From: Tyto alba
Lineage: Eukaryota > Chordata > Aves > Strigiformes > Tytonidae
Direction of reading: 5' to 3'
DNA: 64,000 bases
Assembly (NCBI RefSeq): GCF_018691265.1
Contig: NW_024881313.1
Coordinates: forward strand, 1-64,000
Below the pieces are notes generated by a model, which had not been told where the DNA came from, searched no databases, and was given only the letters and a program-made list of their open reading frames with translations. The translations under genes were made by a program, and so were the position numbers. Positions 30,801 through 42,730 of this stretch are shown in pieces. The first letter of the stretch is position 1. The number at the start of each line of letters is the position of its first letter.

Positions 30801-33128
30801 TGATCCTCCATCCAGAACTGCTCTATTTCAAGTCCACCCAGGTTAATTTCTCAGAAAAGTCATTTCCACACACACCTCAGAAGCCCCTTGACATCAGGTT
30901 AGCAAGCTTTTCCAGCCTGCCTATGGCTGTACAAGAGCAAAATTCGAGGCAAATAGATGAACTGTAATCCATGGTCACGGTAGAGAGAAGGGCTGTATCA
31001 CCTTTTCCAGCAGCAGCCTACATAGGTGTTACATGAGGCCACATGTCTAAAATGTGATCCAAAACACCCCTCAAGAAATCCAGGTCATCTGACGGTACAC
31101 CATGGAGATGCCAGAATGATCCCATAGAAAATACAAGCAACAGAGGTGGTCTCCAAAATTCTTCCCTGCTCCCAAGCTTCAGCAGTGGAAAGGGGCTGCA
31201 GGAAGGTTCACTTCTGCTTGTTTGAGTTTAACGGCCCCAGGCCAACTCCTGAAGAACACAGAAACCCCCCTTGCAACCTTTAATGCCTTCCACTGAAGAC
31301 ATTGATTCAAGACGTGGAGTGTTGGCTTCGACTGTGTTCTAACTCAGAAAGGAATTAGACCCGTGCCTCCTAGAAATTCAAGGAATAGGTGGGAGTGAGG
31401 ACAGGGAATCCTCCTCTCAATAATCTAGTAGTGTGTTGTGATAGATGCAATATTCACAGGGTTGGAACTAAGCAGAAGGGAGCATTAATCCCCTGCTCCT
31501 CTCCTGGGTCGCTGGTTAGAGCAGTGAGTATAAGCCTGCTCTTCAGCTCTTCTCCACAAACAAGGGTCTGATAGCCTCTTCCGAGTACCACAGATTTCAT
31601 GCATTTGGCACTCCAGTGATAGCAAAGCACTTAACAATGGCACAATTTCACCTAGTAATGGTTTCATTAGAGTACTTTAAGCCTGCTACACAATGAAATC
31701 ATCATTACAATACTCTGGTTCCATGACACCATCCCCTCAGGTGGCAACTCTGCATACTTTCCACACTCTCCTCAAGCCCCTCAGAGACCACTTTTTGAAG
31801 AGTTTGGTATTTTTTCACAGGCTCCAGGATATTAGCAGCTGTATTTCTCAGTCTCACACAACATGATAATCCTTTTATTAGATACTAGAGCTACTGGATA
31901 CGCTGGTGACAGTGTCTAACAAAGCTCTGCTGCTAGTTCAGTGAACAGACTCTGTATTTACAGTCTTCAGGCTCTAGGGATAGAAGATTTCCCCCTCCCT
32001 GTCACTGCCAAAGAAAAATCATTGAAGAATTTGGCCAGCTTGAAGTGCTGGATGTGACGGTCCCCTCTCCAGCACCCCGGGATCCGCTCTGGCACCTTTC
32101 TGCTCCAGAGGTCCATGCTGCAGCCCCACAGAGATGAGTGTCTGCCCCATGGGATCACCCCTGAGGGGAACACCCTTTGCTTTTAATGGTAGAAGAAGAT
32201 TTAAATTTTAATTCCCAGGACACTTTTTACTCACGAGCTCAGAATAATGAGCTGTGACTCTTCAGTGAGAAAACCAACGCATTTTAACATTTCTCTGAAA
32301 ACATTCGGAGAAAGTCCCAAACCCATGGGATTTTGTTTATAATTGCTGCCAAGCTGATAAATCCTGGAGACAGAGAAGTCTATAAAAAAAAAAAAAAAAG
32401 ATTTCCAGTAGCACAGGAAAACTGTGCAATACCAAGCTATCATCACCTTCTGATAGACAAAACATTTATAGTTTATTGTCAGGAGGACTCTGGCTGAAAA
32501 GCATTTGCCTGAGCCAGAGCGGACTGACCTTTTGCAGTAGGCACAATAAGGCAGAAAACACCACTGAGCTGTCAGAATTTCTGCAATAAACCCAAATCCC
32601 TTTTGATAAGGGGAATCAAAAGCACACAGCTCCCTCACACCTTCTAATAATTCCCATGACCTCAACGGTTCCTTACAAATCTGCTACATAGTTTGAGAAG
32701 TAGATGCAACACCTGCTTCCTGGTAGCAGCCTTTTGTTTTCCTCTGGATAGGTGCTTAGCAATTTCAAATCAAATTACCCAAGCACTGGCTTCAGAGCTG
32801 TGAGTTTTCATTTCCGATCATGCTATCCTAACCTGACCTGTCCAAGAAATCTCATCAGTATTAGAACAGCAAATATCTTGACAACTTCCTCGCAAATAAC
32901 ATGCTCCCACTCTGCTTTGTGCTCTGTGTTTAGCACCATACTGGATATTTTAGAAATACCAGGAGTCTAGTTGAAAGCATGATGTAATAAGATTAATGTT
33001 TTGCCCATCGAGAGTCAAAGTGCACATTGCTTACTCCTAGCACCTTTTGAGTCACTGCTTAATAAAGAAAAAACTCAGACAAGTCTCCAAACAAACCTGA
33101 AATGGGTAGAATTGTTCTTCCCTTTGCA
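27804..33128. other. Intergenic DNA, no gene recognised
   Basis: AT-rich in the middle (about 28550-29050), with several TAAT/ATTA cores and few open frames, which could be conserved non-coding DNA. Short homopolymers occur at ~28931, ~29908 (T) and ~30282 (A). No exons identified. Confidence 0.4.

Positions 33129-33170
<42 letters not shown>
33129..33170. repeat. (TG)n-(TA)16 microsatellite
   Basis: A short TG run passes directly into 32 bp of uninterrupted TA (33139-33170). It is likely polymorphic. Confidence 0.95.
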
Positions 33171-33175
<5 letters not shown>

Positions 33176-36100
33176 CCACTGAAATCCACTGTATCACATT
33201 ATGGAGTTTAGTAACTGGTCCTTGCACATACCTAGCCTATCATCAAAAGCAGCAATCCATTCAAATCTCTTCCTTAATTTGCATTAAAAGGAAAAAAAAA
33301 AAAAAAAGATTAAATTTCATAAACATTCACTAAAAGAAGGAGGGGAAAAAAAAAAAAAGGATAAGGAAAAAATGAAACCAAGCCAAATAATGAATCATGG
33401 TGGGGAGTTACTAGCCTTGGGTGGTGAACTTGAAATGCAAGTCCACATTCAGAACCAGGGACTTGGTGCCTAAGCCACAGCACATGTGTTCAGCTGTCAG
33501 CTCTAGGGGAATTTAAAATCAAAAGGAGCTTTAAGCTTTTTGGCTTTAACTGTTATTTCAATTGGTTTAAACAGTTATTTAGGTATTAGAGTTCCACAGA
33601 CCCCTAAAAGCCCCTCAATGCTCACTATGTCAGGCTGCTCAGCATCTTTCTTACACCCAAACCCCTTCTGTGCTTCAGTCATTGCTCCACCTATCTGGGG
33701 GTCCTTTGCAAGGTGTCACTCTGAGCCCAAATCATTTAGTTGAATAACTGGATATGACTGCTGTCCTTACAAACACTGGATCCAAAGAGGAGAAAGGTTC
33801 TTTCATGTGTCTTTGAATCAAGCAGCAAAATCCTAAGTAGAGGGCAGGCCTCTCAGTTTCGTATTTTTTGCTGGTAAAGTAGAAAATTCTCTACCCATCA
33901 CGCAGATTTGCTGCAGTTGGCTTAGACACCAAGCCTCCATCTGCTCTGTCAGGATCATAAATCTCTTGCCTTGGGTCTGAGTTCTGCTAGTCCTTTGCCT
34001 CCCTTGCCTTCTTTCCTTATCAGAGGATAAGAGATGAAGTGAGAATAACAGCATTTTATTGGTGCACAGCAGGGCTGCAAAAGTAATTAAAGATTCTGAG
34101 GTTGGAGTAAAAAGAGATACGTTTGCTTCCTAGATAGATGTTTTTATTTTCATTTAAAAATGTAAACCCCAAAGTTGACTGTAACAGTATGTTTCCCCCC
34201 TCCACCCCAAACAACTGAATCCATTTACCTGGAGTTTGATCAAGTTACAGCACAGCAAATCCTGTTTAAAAACAGGACCCTCCTCTTTCCCTTTTTACTC
34301 TCATCTTAATGCTTTACAAAGCAAAACTCCAGACACTTTGTGAGTCACATATTACTACCAAATAAGTAGCAGTCATTGAATGGTGCCTCATAAAAGAGGC
34401 AGGAAACAAGAAAAGCTCAAAATAAAGCTGTTTGTAAATTAAAGAACTAAGGGGAAGAATGGATAGGAAATGAGCCCTTTATTTTTTCTTCAAAATTATT
34501 CTGATTAATGAGGAGAAAGATCAATAGCCTATCTGCAGCTGCCATGGGGAAGACAGAGTGAAGAGTGAATCCAGACCTAAGTATCCCCGTGGTGCCAACA
34601 CATCACATTCAGCACAAGCTCAATATAATGAGCTGCAGGGTGAGATCTCACGTGACTGCACTACTTACCTGTCTGTCCATTCCATCCCTCATAGCTTGAT
34701 GTGATAGGGTACCAAAAGGAGAAATGTATGGCACATATTTGTGAGTAGTTAGAAAAAGGATCATTTTCATTCCTGCAACACTGCTTTCCTCCTGCTGTAA
34801 CAAGAGCCCCAAATACTCCAATTTCTCTGCACTGCTGCTGCATGAAGCTCTGAAGTCAGGTGCATTGTTTCCACAAGAAGTAGCAACACCTGGGCCCATG
34901 GCCTGATGCAGAGCATACTGAAGGCAGCAAAATATTCACACTGACATTTCTGGATTTTGTTTTTTAATCACTCAACCCAGGACAGCCCCTAAATGAAGTG
35001 CCTCTGATACTGCTGGGTCTTTTATTAATATTTCATTTGGGGACTTCATAATTATGTTTAGCAGCTTTTGTGGGTTAGAAGATTCCTAATCAAAATGACC
35101 TGGCAGGCTGCAGAGGCCATTTCCACTGTTTTTGGTGCACCATGTAAAGAAAGAATGACTGTTATTTGGATGGACACCCTGGACGAAACAAGACAAAGCA
35201 TCATGCTCCCACCATCCTTGGATTGCCCCAGCAACAAGGAGAAAGTACCCAGCACTGTTTCATTAAGGTCTTGGCATGTTCCTTAATGGCACTTGTGGTG
35301 GTTACAGGCACAAAAGAAGCTCTTGTTTTCAGCTTTTTCCATCTGCAGCCATTCATTAGCAGATCTTCCCAGAGACCAATCCACACTGTCATGAGAGATA
35401 AGAAGGGACCCTGATGCTGGGCTTTGGAGATTACAGCAGCCAGGCACGCTCCAAGGGTTGATGCAGAGCTGCGGAAGGGTGCTGTAGTTCTGAGCATGCT
35501 GTGGTACACAAAGCCCAGAAACGCTATCACAGTTGCCCTGTTCCAGGCTCTGCAGACAGCTTATGGACACTCAGATGCAGTTAGGGAGCGATTCCTCCTT
35601 TCTACGGCAACTGGGAACATACAGAGCAACACACAGAGCAAGTCTAGTGCCAAAAAATATTACTGACACACTGGTATTACCCTGCTCCAAATTGGGAGGC
35701 AATTAAAGGGCTTTTAGCAGAAACCTCTTAGCAAGAGGCACTGCTCCCACAGCCACAGGAGTGACTATCAGATAATGGGATACAGTTCTTAAAGAGCTGC
35801 CTCTTTAGCTATAAGTACATACAACATTTACAAATGCTTCATGTGAGTATTTGTGAAATCAAGAAAAACATCTATACATTGCTCATATTTAGATTTACTG
35901 AGGAAAATGTTTTCATTTGGTAGAGTACTTAACTGTATCCTTACACTTGGGTTTAAGCCGCCCCTAAAATTGGCTCAGGCTGCCACAAAACAACAGCTTA
36001 AACCAATTTAATTGCTGTCTGTTGAAATCCCACCCACCTTCCCACCCCTGTCTCCTTCCTTACGCCAGCTCTTGTGCTCATCTAACCCTGCTCTAAGCCA

Positions 36101-39100
36101 TTTGGGAATGCAAGCCAGAGACACACCCTCATCAGACCAAAACTCATCCTTTTTCTACCAATTTAGCTGGAGTGGCTCATCACCAGGTCAGATGAACGGG
36201 AGAGCCAGTGAAAAGGATTGCTCAGCTGAGGCAGGGTGGGACCATGAGGTTCAGACATGAGTTCAGGAATCTGGAAGCTCAGCACTGTGGTCCTGCTCCC
36301 TCTACCTCTGCCCATGCCATTTAATCCCATTCCTTGCTGAGTTATCTGAAGTTTCATCTCAGCAAGAGACCTTACCAGCATGGAAATGCATGACTGGATT
36401 TAGGAAGGGCTGCTCCCTTTCAACACCAGGGGGTCATTAGATCTGCTGATGTTAGGCTGTTGTTAGGCTGTACCCTCAGTCTTCTGCATGCATTTGAGTC
36501 CCTGTTACCCTAAGGACTGGGATACAGAATTGGAGACAAAGCTTTACACTGAAGAGTAAAAGGCACCCGCTGCAGCGAGGAGCTGAGCAATAACCGTGCT
36601 TCCCTGCCCAGGCTCCAGCAACCTTGGTTACTCCTCCTTGTAGCAGATGTCCTACCTGGTCATTTTAATAGCCCTGTTTTAAGTTAAAGATACCAAGGAT
36701 TAAGTCAGATCTTTCAGGAAGAGATGTAGGTCAATTTAAAGGAAATTCAAAGTCACTGAAGTACTCAAAACCTAATAAAAATAAATAGAAATGGGAAAAA
36801 AAGAGAGAAAAAAAAAAGCCCTACAGCAGGAAGACAGCTGAGATTTCTGACAGGATACCTTTCACTTAGTGTCAATTTACCACTGTTTTGTGACATAGAT
36901 AGACTCTTAAATATGAGGATAAGTTCTCATTTGTAAAGAAGTTTTCTGCATACGTTATGTAGCACTGTCTCTTCCATGCTTCGTATATAGCTGTCTGTAC
37001 CTATAAATAACAATGATGCCTCATGTGCATTATCATATATTACAACCTCTGATGATGTGGTAAAGGAGAGAAAATGAGCAAAGGAAGTGGTGTGCTCTGC
37101 CAGAACATACAAACTTTGAAGGGCCTTGGTAAGTCAGCTTTGGGCAAACCAGTGCTGTGAAATAGTCCAGAAACATGTAGAAAAGCAAAATGATGATTGA
37201 AGACAGAGCAAACTGATGGGTTTGTTGCATGACACAGAACAAAAGACCAAGTAATCTTATGGTGAAGCTAAAAGACTGAAAAGAATCCTTGCATACTTCA
37301 AACTGAAGTATTGTACAAAGTGGCATGGCAAAACTAGGGAGAAGCAGAATAAACAGGCCAGTGCTGGGAGGAAGATGACAGGGGATTCCTGCAATGCTGA
37401 GGCCAAAGTCAGAGTTGAGGCCAGACTCTGTGAGAAATGGGACATCGGGGCTAGAACTGCTAATCTTTTTCCTTTTTCAGAGTGTATCACCTTTATATTG
37501 TTGGTTTGTTTTTTCTTTTTTTATTTTTTTTTCCTTCAAAGAAGAAGAGAATTCTTCTTCATTCTCACACATTTTAGGAACTGATGAAATATCTTCACAA
37601 CTTTTTCTCATCAGCTTTTTCTTGTTTAGTATTTCAGCTTGACCACTGTGCCTATGAGGCTAATGAACTGTGACTGGCAATACAATTAAAGATAGATTTG
37701 ATGGCATCCTAGCAGACAAAAGTGTTTTAATTAAACTGAAAGAAAATTGTTGTTTATCATCGTGTAAGCCAGGAGCCCATACTGAATAGACAAAAGTAAG
37801 CCTTTTGATAAGAAAAATCAGTGCCATGTCCAAGAGAAGGGGAAATTGAGATTTAATTCTTGGCTCTAGCAGTTTTCCAACAGATCCTATTACTTTGGGC
37901 CAAGAGCATGTTTAGACTTGCCTTTTGGAAGACGTGGACTGTTCGGTCTCAGCCTCCCGGTGATTTCCTGGCTGTTTGCACCAGGGAGGGCTGAGCAGAA
38001 CCCGAAGGAGGCTCTGCGCTGCTTAGCATCAGGGCCACTTCCTAGTTCTCCCCACAACTTCATTTAATAGTAAAACTCAGAGGTCAGTCAAAAAGGCTAA
38101 GCTAGATCTAAGCTAGCCAGGGTTACAATGAAAACCACAAGGTTTATAAAAACCAGTTCTCTCTCTCACACCGTTAGGGCTCAAAAAATATCAAAACTTG
38201 CTTTGACTTTAACAAGAATAAAGTCAAAGACTCCAAGTTTGCTATGTTGATCAACTTCAGTTAATTCTCATCAGCTCTGAAGGTAGTACAGTTTTGAGCA
38301 ATGTCTGATTCATTGTGGAAGCAGCATATAGAGAGAGAAAGAATAGTAATGAATCATTTCCTCCAAGATAGAAATATCACATACAGGTGTTTCAGGCTGG
38401 GTAGGCAGCATCCCTTATTGAAGTTGTGCAACACTTCATTTTAATACTATATCATCAGTTTCATCAGTTGCTTCACTTTGTTAGCTTTTACTGCTTGGTC
38501 TGAAAGCTCTCACTGGATACCACAAGTTCATTGTGAAGAAGCCTTTTCTGGTTTTATCCAAAGCATTTTATTTTTTTTTTTTTTAGACTTATCAGAAAAA
38601 AAAAAAAAAAAAAAAAAGGAAAAAAAATACCTTTAACATTAACAATGTATATACCTCCACAGCTAGCTGTGATGGTATACTTTATTTCTGAAGTCCAATA
38701 AAACAATTAAGTATGACCTATGTGAAAGAGATCAGAAAACTGAAGTTGTTACACAACTGACAGTGTAGTCCATCTGTTAATGAGTTCACCATAATTGAGT
38801 GGGAAGTGTCGGAGCAGAGGATCATTTGCACAAGAACTGGAATTGATTCAAGGCCACCATTATCTCTTGGTGATCATCTCTCTTTTGATTCAGATTTAAA
38901 AGCTTCGGTGCTTTACAGGTCTCTTACACTTCCTGGGGGTGTCCTTTAAGCTGCACGTAAATCCCTCCCATTTACCATCAGCTTTCACCCGAAACAGAAA
39001 ATACATCCTACAGTTTTATCAACTGCCATCTAAGAGTTGAGGCACCTCCAGAGGCTTAGGTTTATGGAAGAAAACAGCTTTTTATTTTGCAAGAAGACTT

Positions 39101-42026
39101 ATACACAGAGATACTCATAATTTTTTCTCTTTTTTCCCCTCCACCACATGAGAGGTCAGAAGCATTGGCACTCCCCGCAAGTCGCCTCCCAGCCAAGAGT
39201 AGGAGGAAGCCAAGAGTGGGTCAAACCTGGGTGCCCCTCCTGTGGCCACTTCTCCGCAGGAGGACATCCCCAGCTCTCGGGCACCTGCAGCATCTCCCCA
39301 GTGGCAGAAGGCACCCTCTGCCAGCACCATGCCCGCCGAGGAGGCCCAAGGCATGCAAGTGTCACAACCTCTGGTGACACTGTTGCCTAAATACACATCA
39401 AGAATACACGGGTTTAATTGGGGCCAACTTGGGAAGAACAAGCACACATTTAAACTCAAAGAGCCAGTCTAACAAGACTAAAATAATAAAGAAAATAAAA
39501 AGGAGCTTCTTACAGCCAAATTTCAATAAATAGAAAGGGAATAATTCCATCACACAGCTCTCCTTAACCTCAAGTAAAAGTCCTACTTACCCTGTCTCTA
39601 ACTGTTGCTCCAGCACCCAACATTTTTGGTAGTCTCCTATGCCCTGGTCAGTACATGATGCCTTCACCCCCTACCTGATTCCTCTCTGGCTCCCACTGTG
39701 GAGGCTACCCGTGGTGGCCATCAGCCCTCGAGGACAGGCCACTGAAAATCTCTGAGCTCTCTCCTCCACTGCCAGGTTCCCTCCTCCTGGCAGAGTGGAG
39801 CTGCTCAGCACACCAGAGCCAAGCTGAACACAACACGCAGTAAATCAAAACCTCTCTTTGTTTATGCTACTAATGACATCTCAGATTACTAGCCCTTAAT
39901 TGAGTTTACTTTTCAGTATGCTTTTTACGTTTTGTTTTTCTATCAGCTGAGACAATAAAAATCAATTCCTATAAGGCAATTTCATTTAGGTTTATACGGT
40001 GTTTTATATTCAGATTTTCAATGTTGCAATATTTGAGTGGTAAATCCATGGAGGACTATTTTTTAAGTACTTCTGTGAAATTAAAGCAGATCTATACTGA
40101 GGGTAGGCACTTTAACAAGAAAAATACTTTACAAACAAAGAAGTATGAAGGAAAAACAATATCCTGGAGAAAAGTTATTTGGCTAGCTGAAGCAGATTCA
40201 TTAGAGAGATCTCATATATGTGCAAGAAATAGTTACATATACAAAAATTTGGAGGATGGGTGATACAGATAAATATCTGTTTCATATTCTTTTTTTCTGC
40301 TCAGTTGTACATTAGATTTGATAGAAAATATTGCCGAGCTCTTCCCCCCTGGCAAAACTACCTACCGTATAGAAGGTCTTAATTCTAAAAAAAAGTTTTC
40401 ATGTGCTCTGCTTTGTGGATCAAGAGCAGTCGTGCAGAGCTACAAACTGTGTGTAACTCACAGTGCATGAATTTAACCATGGGACAGGTTGGTTGAGACT
40501 CTGCATGTGTCTTGTAGGCTGTTCCTCCTTCTCAGGTGGGGTGGAGCAGTATGACAGTCGCTGGAGGGAGTAAGGGAAGACATCTCAACCATGAGCTAGC
40601 ACCTTCCCACTTCCCTGGACAATTATTGACTTTAAGATATTTTACTTTTCCCAAGGGATTTAATAAAGATCTGGAGGTAATGTTTTTTCCCCTTGCTGAT
40701 GGGCTTTGCTGATTTCTGGGATCAGGGATGCTTATTTGGAAGAACAGGCCTTTCAAAGACAAATATTTGTTGTTAAGGAGTTCAGCATGGGGAGTGAGGA
40801 GCTTTAAATATTTCTAATAATTTTAATAATAATTCTAATTAGGCTGTGTAATAACATGTTGTCTATAGGCAACTAACATTTTAATATGTCTCCCCCCCCA
40901 CACTGGAACAACGCAAGTCAGGGCTGTGTACTTTGTGCCTAGTGGAAGTGACTCGTTACTGTTTTGCCTAGGTGTAGTGAAACACTAGTCAGCAAAAAGC
41001 TTCTCTCTACTTTGGAATATTAATTTATGACTGGAAGGTGACATTTTTGATCTTTAATTCTGTCATTTGGACAAGTTTACTTGTAGGTTCTATACCTACA
41101 GAAGGCTTCCACTGACATTTCCCCCTTTTTTTTTTTTTTTTTTTTTAATCACTAGTTGCCTCACCATCAGTTCTTGCTAGTGTTATTTTCTTTATTTTAC
41201 CTTCTGCAGTGCTGGAACCACCCTCACGGGCTGCACCATGGGCGGTTGTGCTTCCACCCACCAGCACATTGCTGGGGCACTTGGAGGTTGAACCAAACCC
41301 TCTTTGGTCCTGGAGGTGCCAGCATGTGTCCTAAGCAGGAATTTGTATATGTATATAAAACATGCATCAATATACATATATCACATATATACGTATGCTC
41401 TCAGGTGGGCTGGGAAAGCACTAGGCTGTCACCTGATTTTCATCTGGGTCTCACAGTTGTGAGTTTTGTCTCCTCGGCACCTCTGCCCCGGGTCTCTGTA
41501 TTGCCTCTCCTCCGGCCCCGTGTCACTCTGGGTACCATGTCCTGGGGCCAGCGGTGGGATGGGGAAGGGCCTGGGCTGAGCATCACAGGCTGCGGCCAGC
41601 AGCTGTCCCCTCTCCTGCCACCCCGAGCCTGGCTTAAAATAGTACAGAAGGATTTATAAATAAGAGCACACACAGTGCTACCCTTCAATTCATCCATTGG
41701 CTTGATATAACTTAAGAAAATGCAGGGTACATCCTCCACAAATAAGGTCCAGCCATCAGGGTAAGTGCTGCATTACTCTTCACACATATGACAGTCTCCA
41801 GAGGGGAGAAACTTCCTGCTTCTCAATATATTTCTTGCTACTGATTAAATCTCTCCCCACTTCTCAAAAAAAATCACCTTCAGATACACACATAGGCTCC
41901 CAGGCTCAGCCTGCTGGGCTCCTGGGGGCATCGCAGCAGGGAGGTAGTGGGAAGAGGAGGGGAAAGGACACATGGAGACTGTGCACACCATGTTGGGTTT
42001 TTTTTTAAAGACAAGAAAACCCATTA
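33171..42026. other. Intergenic DNA with scattered homopolymers, no gene recognised
   Basis: Contains A-runs at ~33291-33307 and ~33344-33358, a T14/A22 pair at 38571-38584 and 38596-38617 (a potential hairpin), and a T21 run at 41126-41146. GC-richer patches at about 39140-39400 and 41210-41640 hold overlapping open frames on both strands without domain resemblance. Confidence 0.4.
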
Positions 42027-42032
42027 CACCAG
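42027..42032. repeat. 6-bp target-site duplication of the ERVK-like element
   Basis: CACCAG lies immediately left of the element and again at 42725-42730 immediately right of it. Six base pairs is the usual duplication for ERVK and alpharetroviral integrases. Confidence 0.85.
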
Positions 42033-42134
42033 TGCCGGGCTGGGTGAGCCGAGGACCCAGGCCAAGGAGGAAGAACGTAGCCGACTCAGTATGAGTGATA
42101 AAGTGTGCTTCCGTTTATTGATTTTCATTACAGC

Positions 42135-42142
42135 CTTTTATA
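42135..42142 (-). promoter_or_regulatory. TATA box of the ERVK-like LTR
   Basis: TATAAAAG in element orientation is a near-ideal core. AATAAA begins only ~16 bp further on, close to the expected cap site, as in LTRs with a very short R. Confidence 0.6.
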
Positions 42143-42250
42143 ATCTTTCTACTAATTATGCCTACTAGTTACTAGCTGATTGGCTTAAGCTCTAAGGGTC
42201 GTATTCGCACGGTCCACCTACTTGCAGATAGCTTACAGCACAAGCTTCTC

Positions 42251-42416
42251 ATAACACTAAGTTTCTCACGCTACTATTTCTGATTCCTGTTGACTTGTTT
42301 TCGATACACGACAGTACCGTAACACAATGTTTCTCAGACCACCGTTATCATAACACTGGGTTTCTCAGACCACTATTCCTAATTCCCCTTAACCTGTTTT
42401 CGACACACCACGGTAC
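42251..42416. repeat. U3 tandem repeats, about 2.5 copies
   Basis: A ~68-bp unit at 42251-42318 recurs at 42350-42416 with scattered differences. A partial copy (~31 bp) lies between them. Each copy carries the 'taacac...gtttctca' block. Direct repeats in U3 are commonly enhancers. Confidence 0.75.
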
Positions 42417-42573
42417 ACAGGGCTGAAGCGTCCTTGACATTCCTCAGGTATCAGCAGCTGCCAGCAGCTGCAGGCAAACCCTAGTGAGGCTCAGCATCAG
42501 CAGCTAGAGCAGGCTCTGATCATACAATTGCTCGGTGGGCTCAGGACCCTTGTCTCTGAGCCATTCTCCAACA

Positions 42574-42593
42574 ATTCCCCCTTTTTCTTTTTG
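42574..42593 (-). other. Polypurine tract of the ERVK-like element
   Basis: In element orientation an A/G-rich run with five consecutive G ends 3 bp before the LTR TG. This fixes which LTR is the 3' copy. Confidence 0.8.
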
Positions 42594-42692
42594 TATGAGC
42601 AGAGCCTGTGCCAACGTTCATTCAAAGATTTTCTTAATACATGACAAGGCACAATTTAGGCATGCAGGCTTACAATCTATTGGCTAAAGGCA

Positions 42693-42724
42693 CAGGACCC
42701 TTGTCTCTGAGCCATTCTCCAACA
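42693..42724 (-). repeat. 32-bp 5' LTR stump
   Basis: It is identical to the first 32 bp of the full LTR at 42573-42542. After it the sequence diverges at once into 3' internal sequence, marking the deletion junction. Confidence 0.85.
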
Positions 42725-42730
42725 CACCAG

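Larger units (their letters stand above)
42033..42573 (-). repeat. 3' LTR of the ERVK-like element
   Basis: In element orientation it starts TGTTGGAG and ends CCCGGCA. TATAAAAG is at 42142-42135 and AATAAA at 42119-42114, leaving only ~80 bp to the end for the remaining R plus U5. U3 contains tandem repeats (42251-42416). Confidence 0.8.
42033..42724 (-). mobile_element. Internally deleted alpha/beta-retrovirus-like (ERVK-type) element
   Basis: A 692-bp element on the minus strand, bounded by a perfect 6-bp duplication. In element order it consists of the first 32 bp of an LTR (42724-42693), about 119 bp of internal sequence (42692-42574) ending in an A/G-rich polypurine tract, then a complete 541-bp LTR (42573-42033). 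The 32-bp stump is identical to the start of the full LTR. The target duplication shows both outer ends are original, so nearly all of the provirus, including the rest of the 5' LTR, is missing between them. The short distance from TATA box to AATAAA resembles the short-R LTRs of alpha- and some betaretroviruses. Confidence 0.82.

Noticed and set aside
37541..37562. GAAGAA...TTCTTC palindrome
   Set aside because: The two arms do not match fully, and the surrounding T-rich low-complexity DNA makes such matches common.
41156..41659. 167-codon open frame with a hydrophobic start resembling a signal peptide
   Set aside because: It begins just after a T21 run, is His/Pro-rich without conserved features, and the start codon is not ATG.
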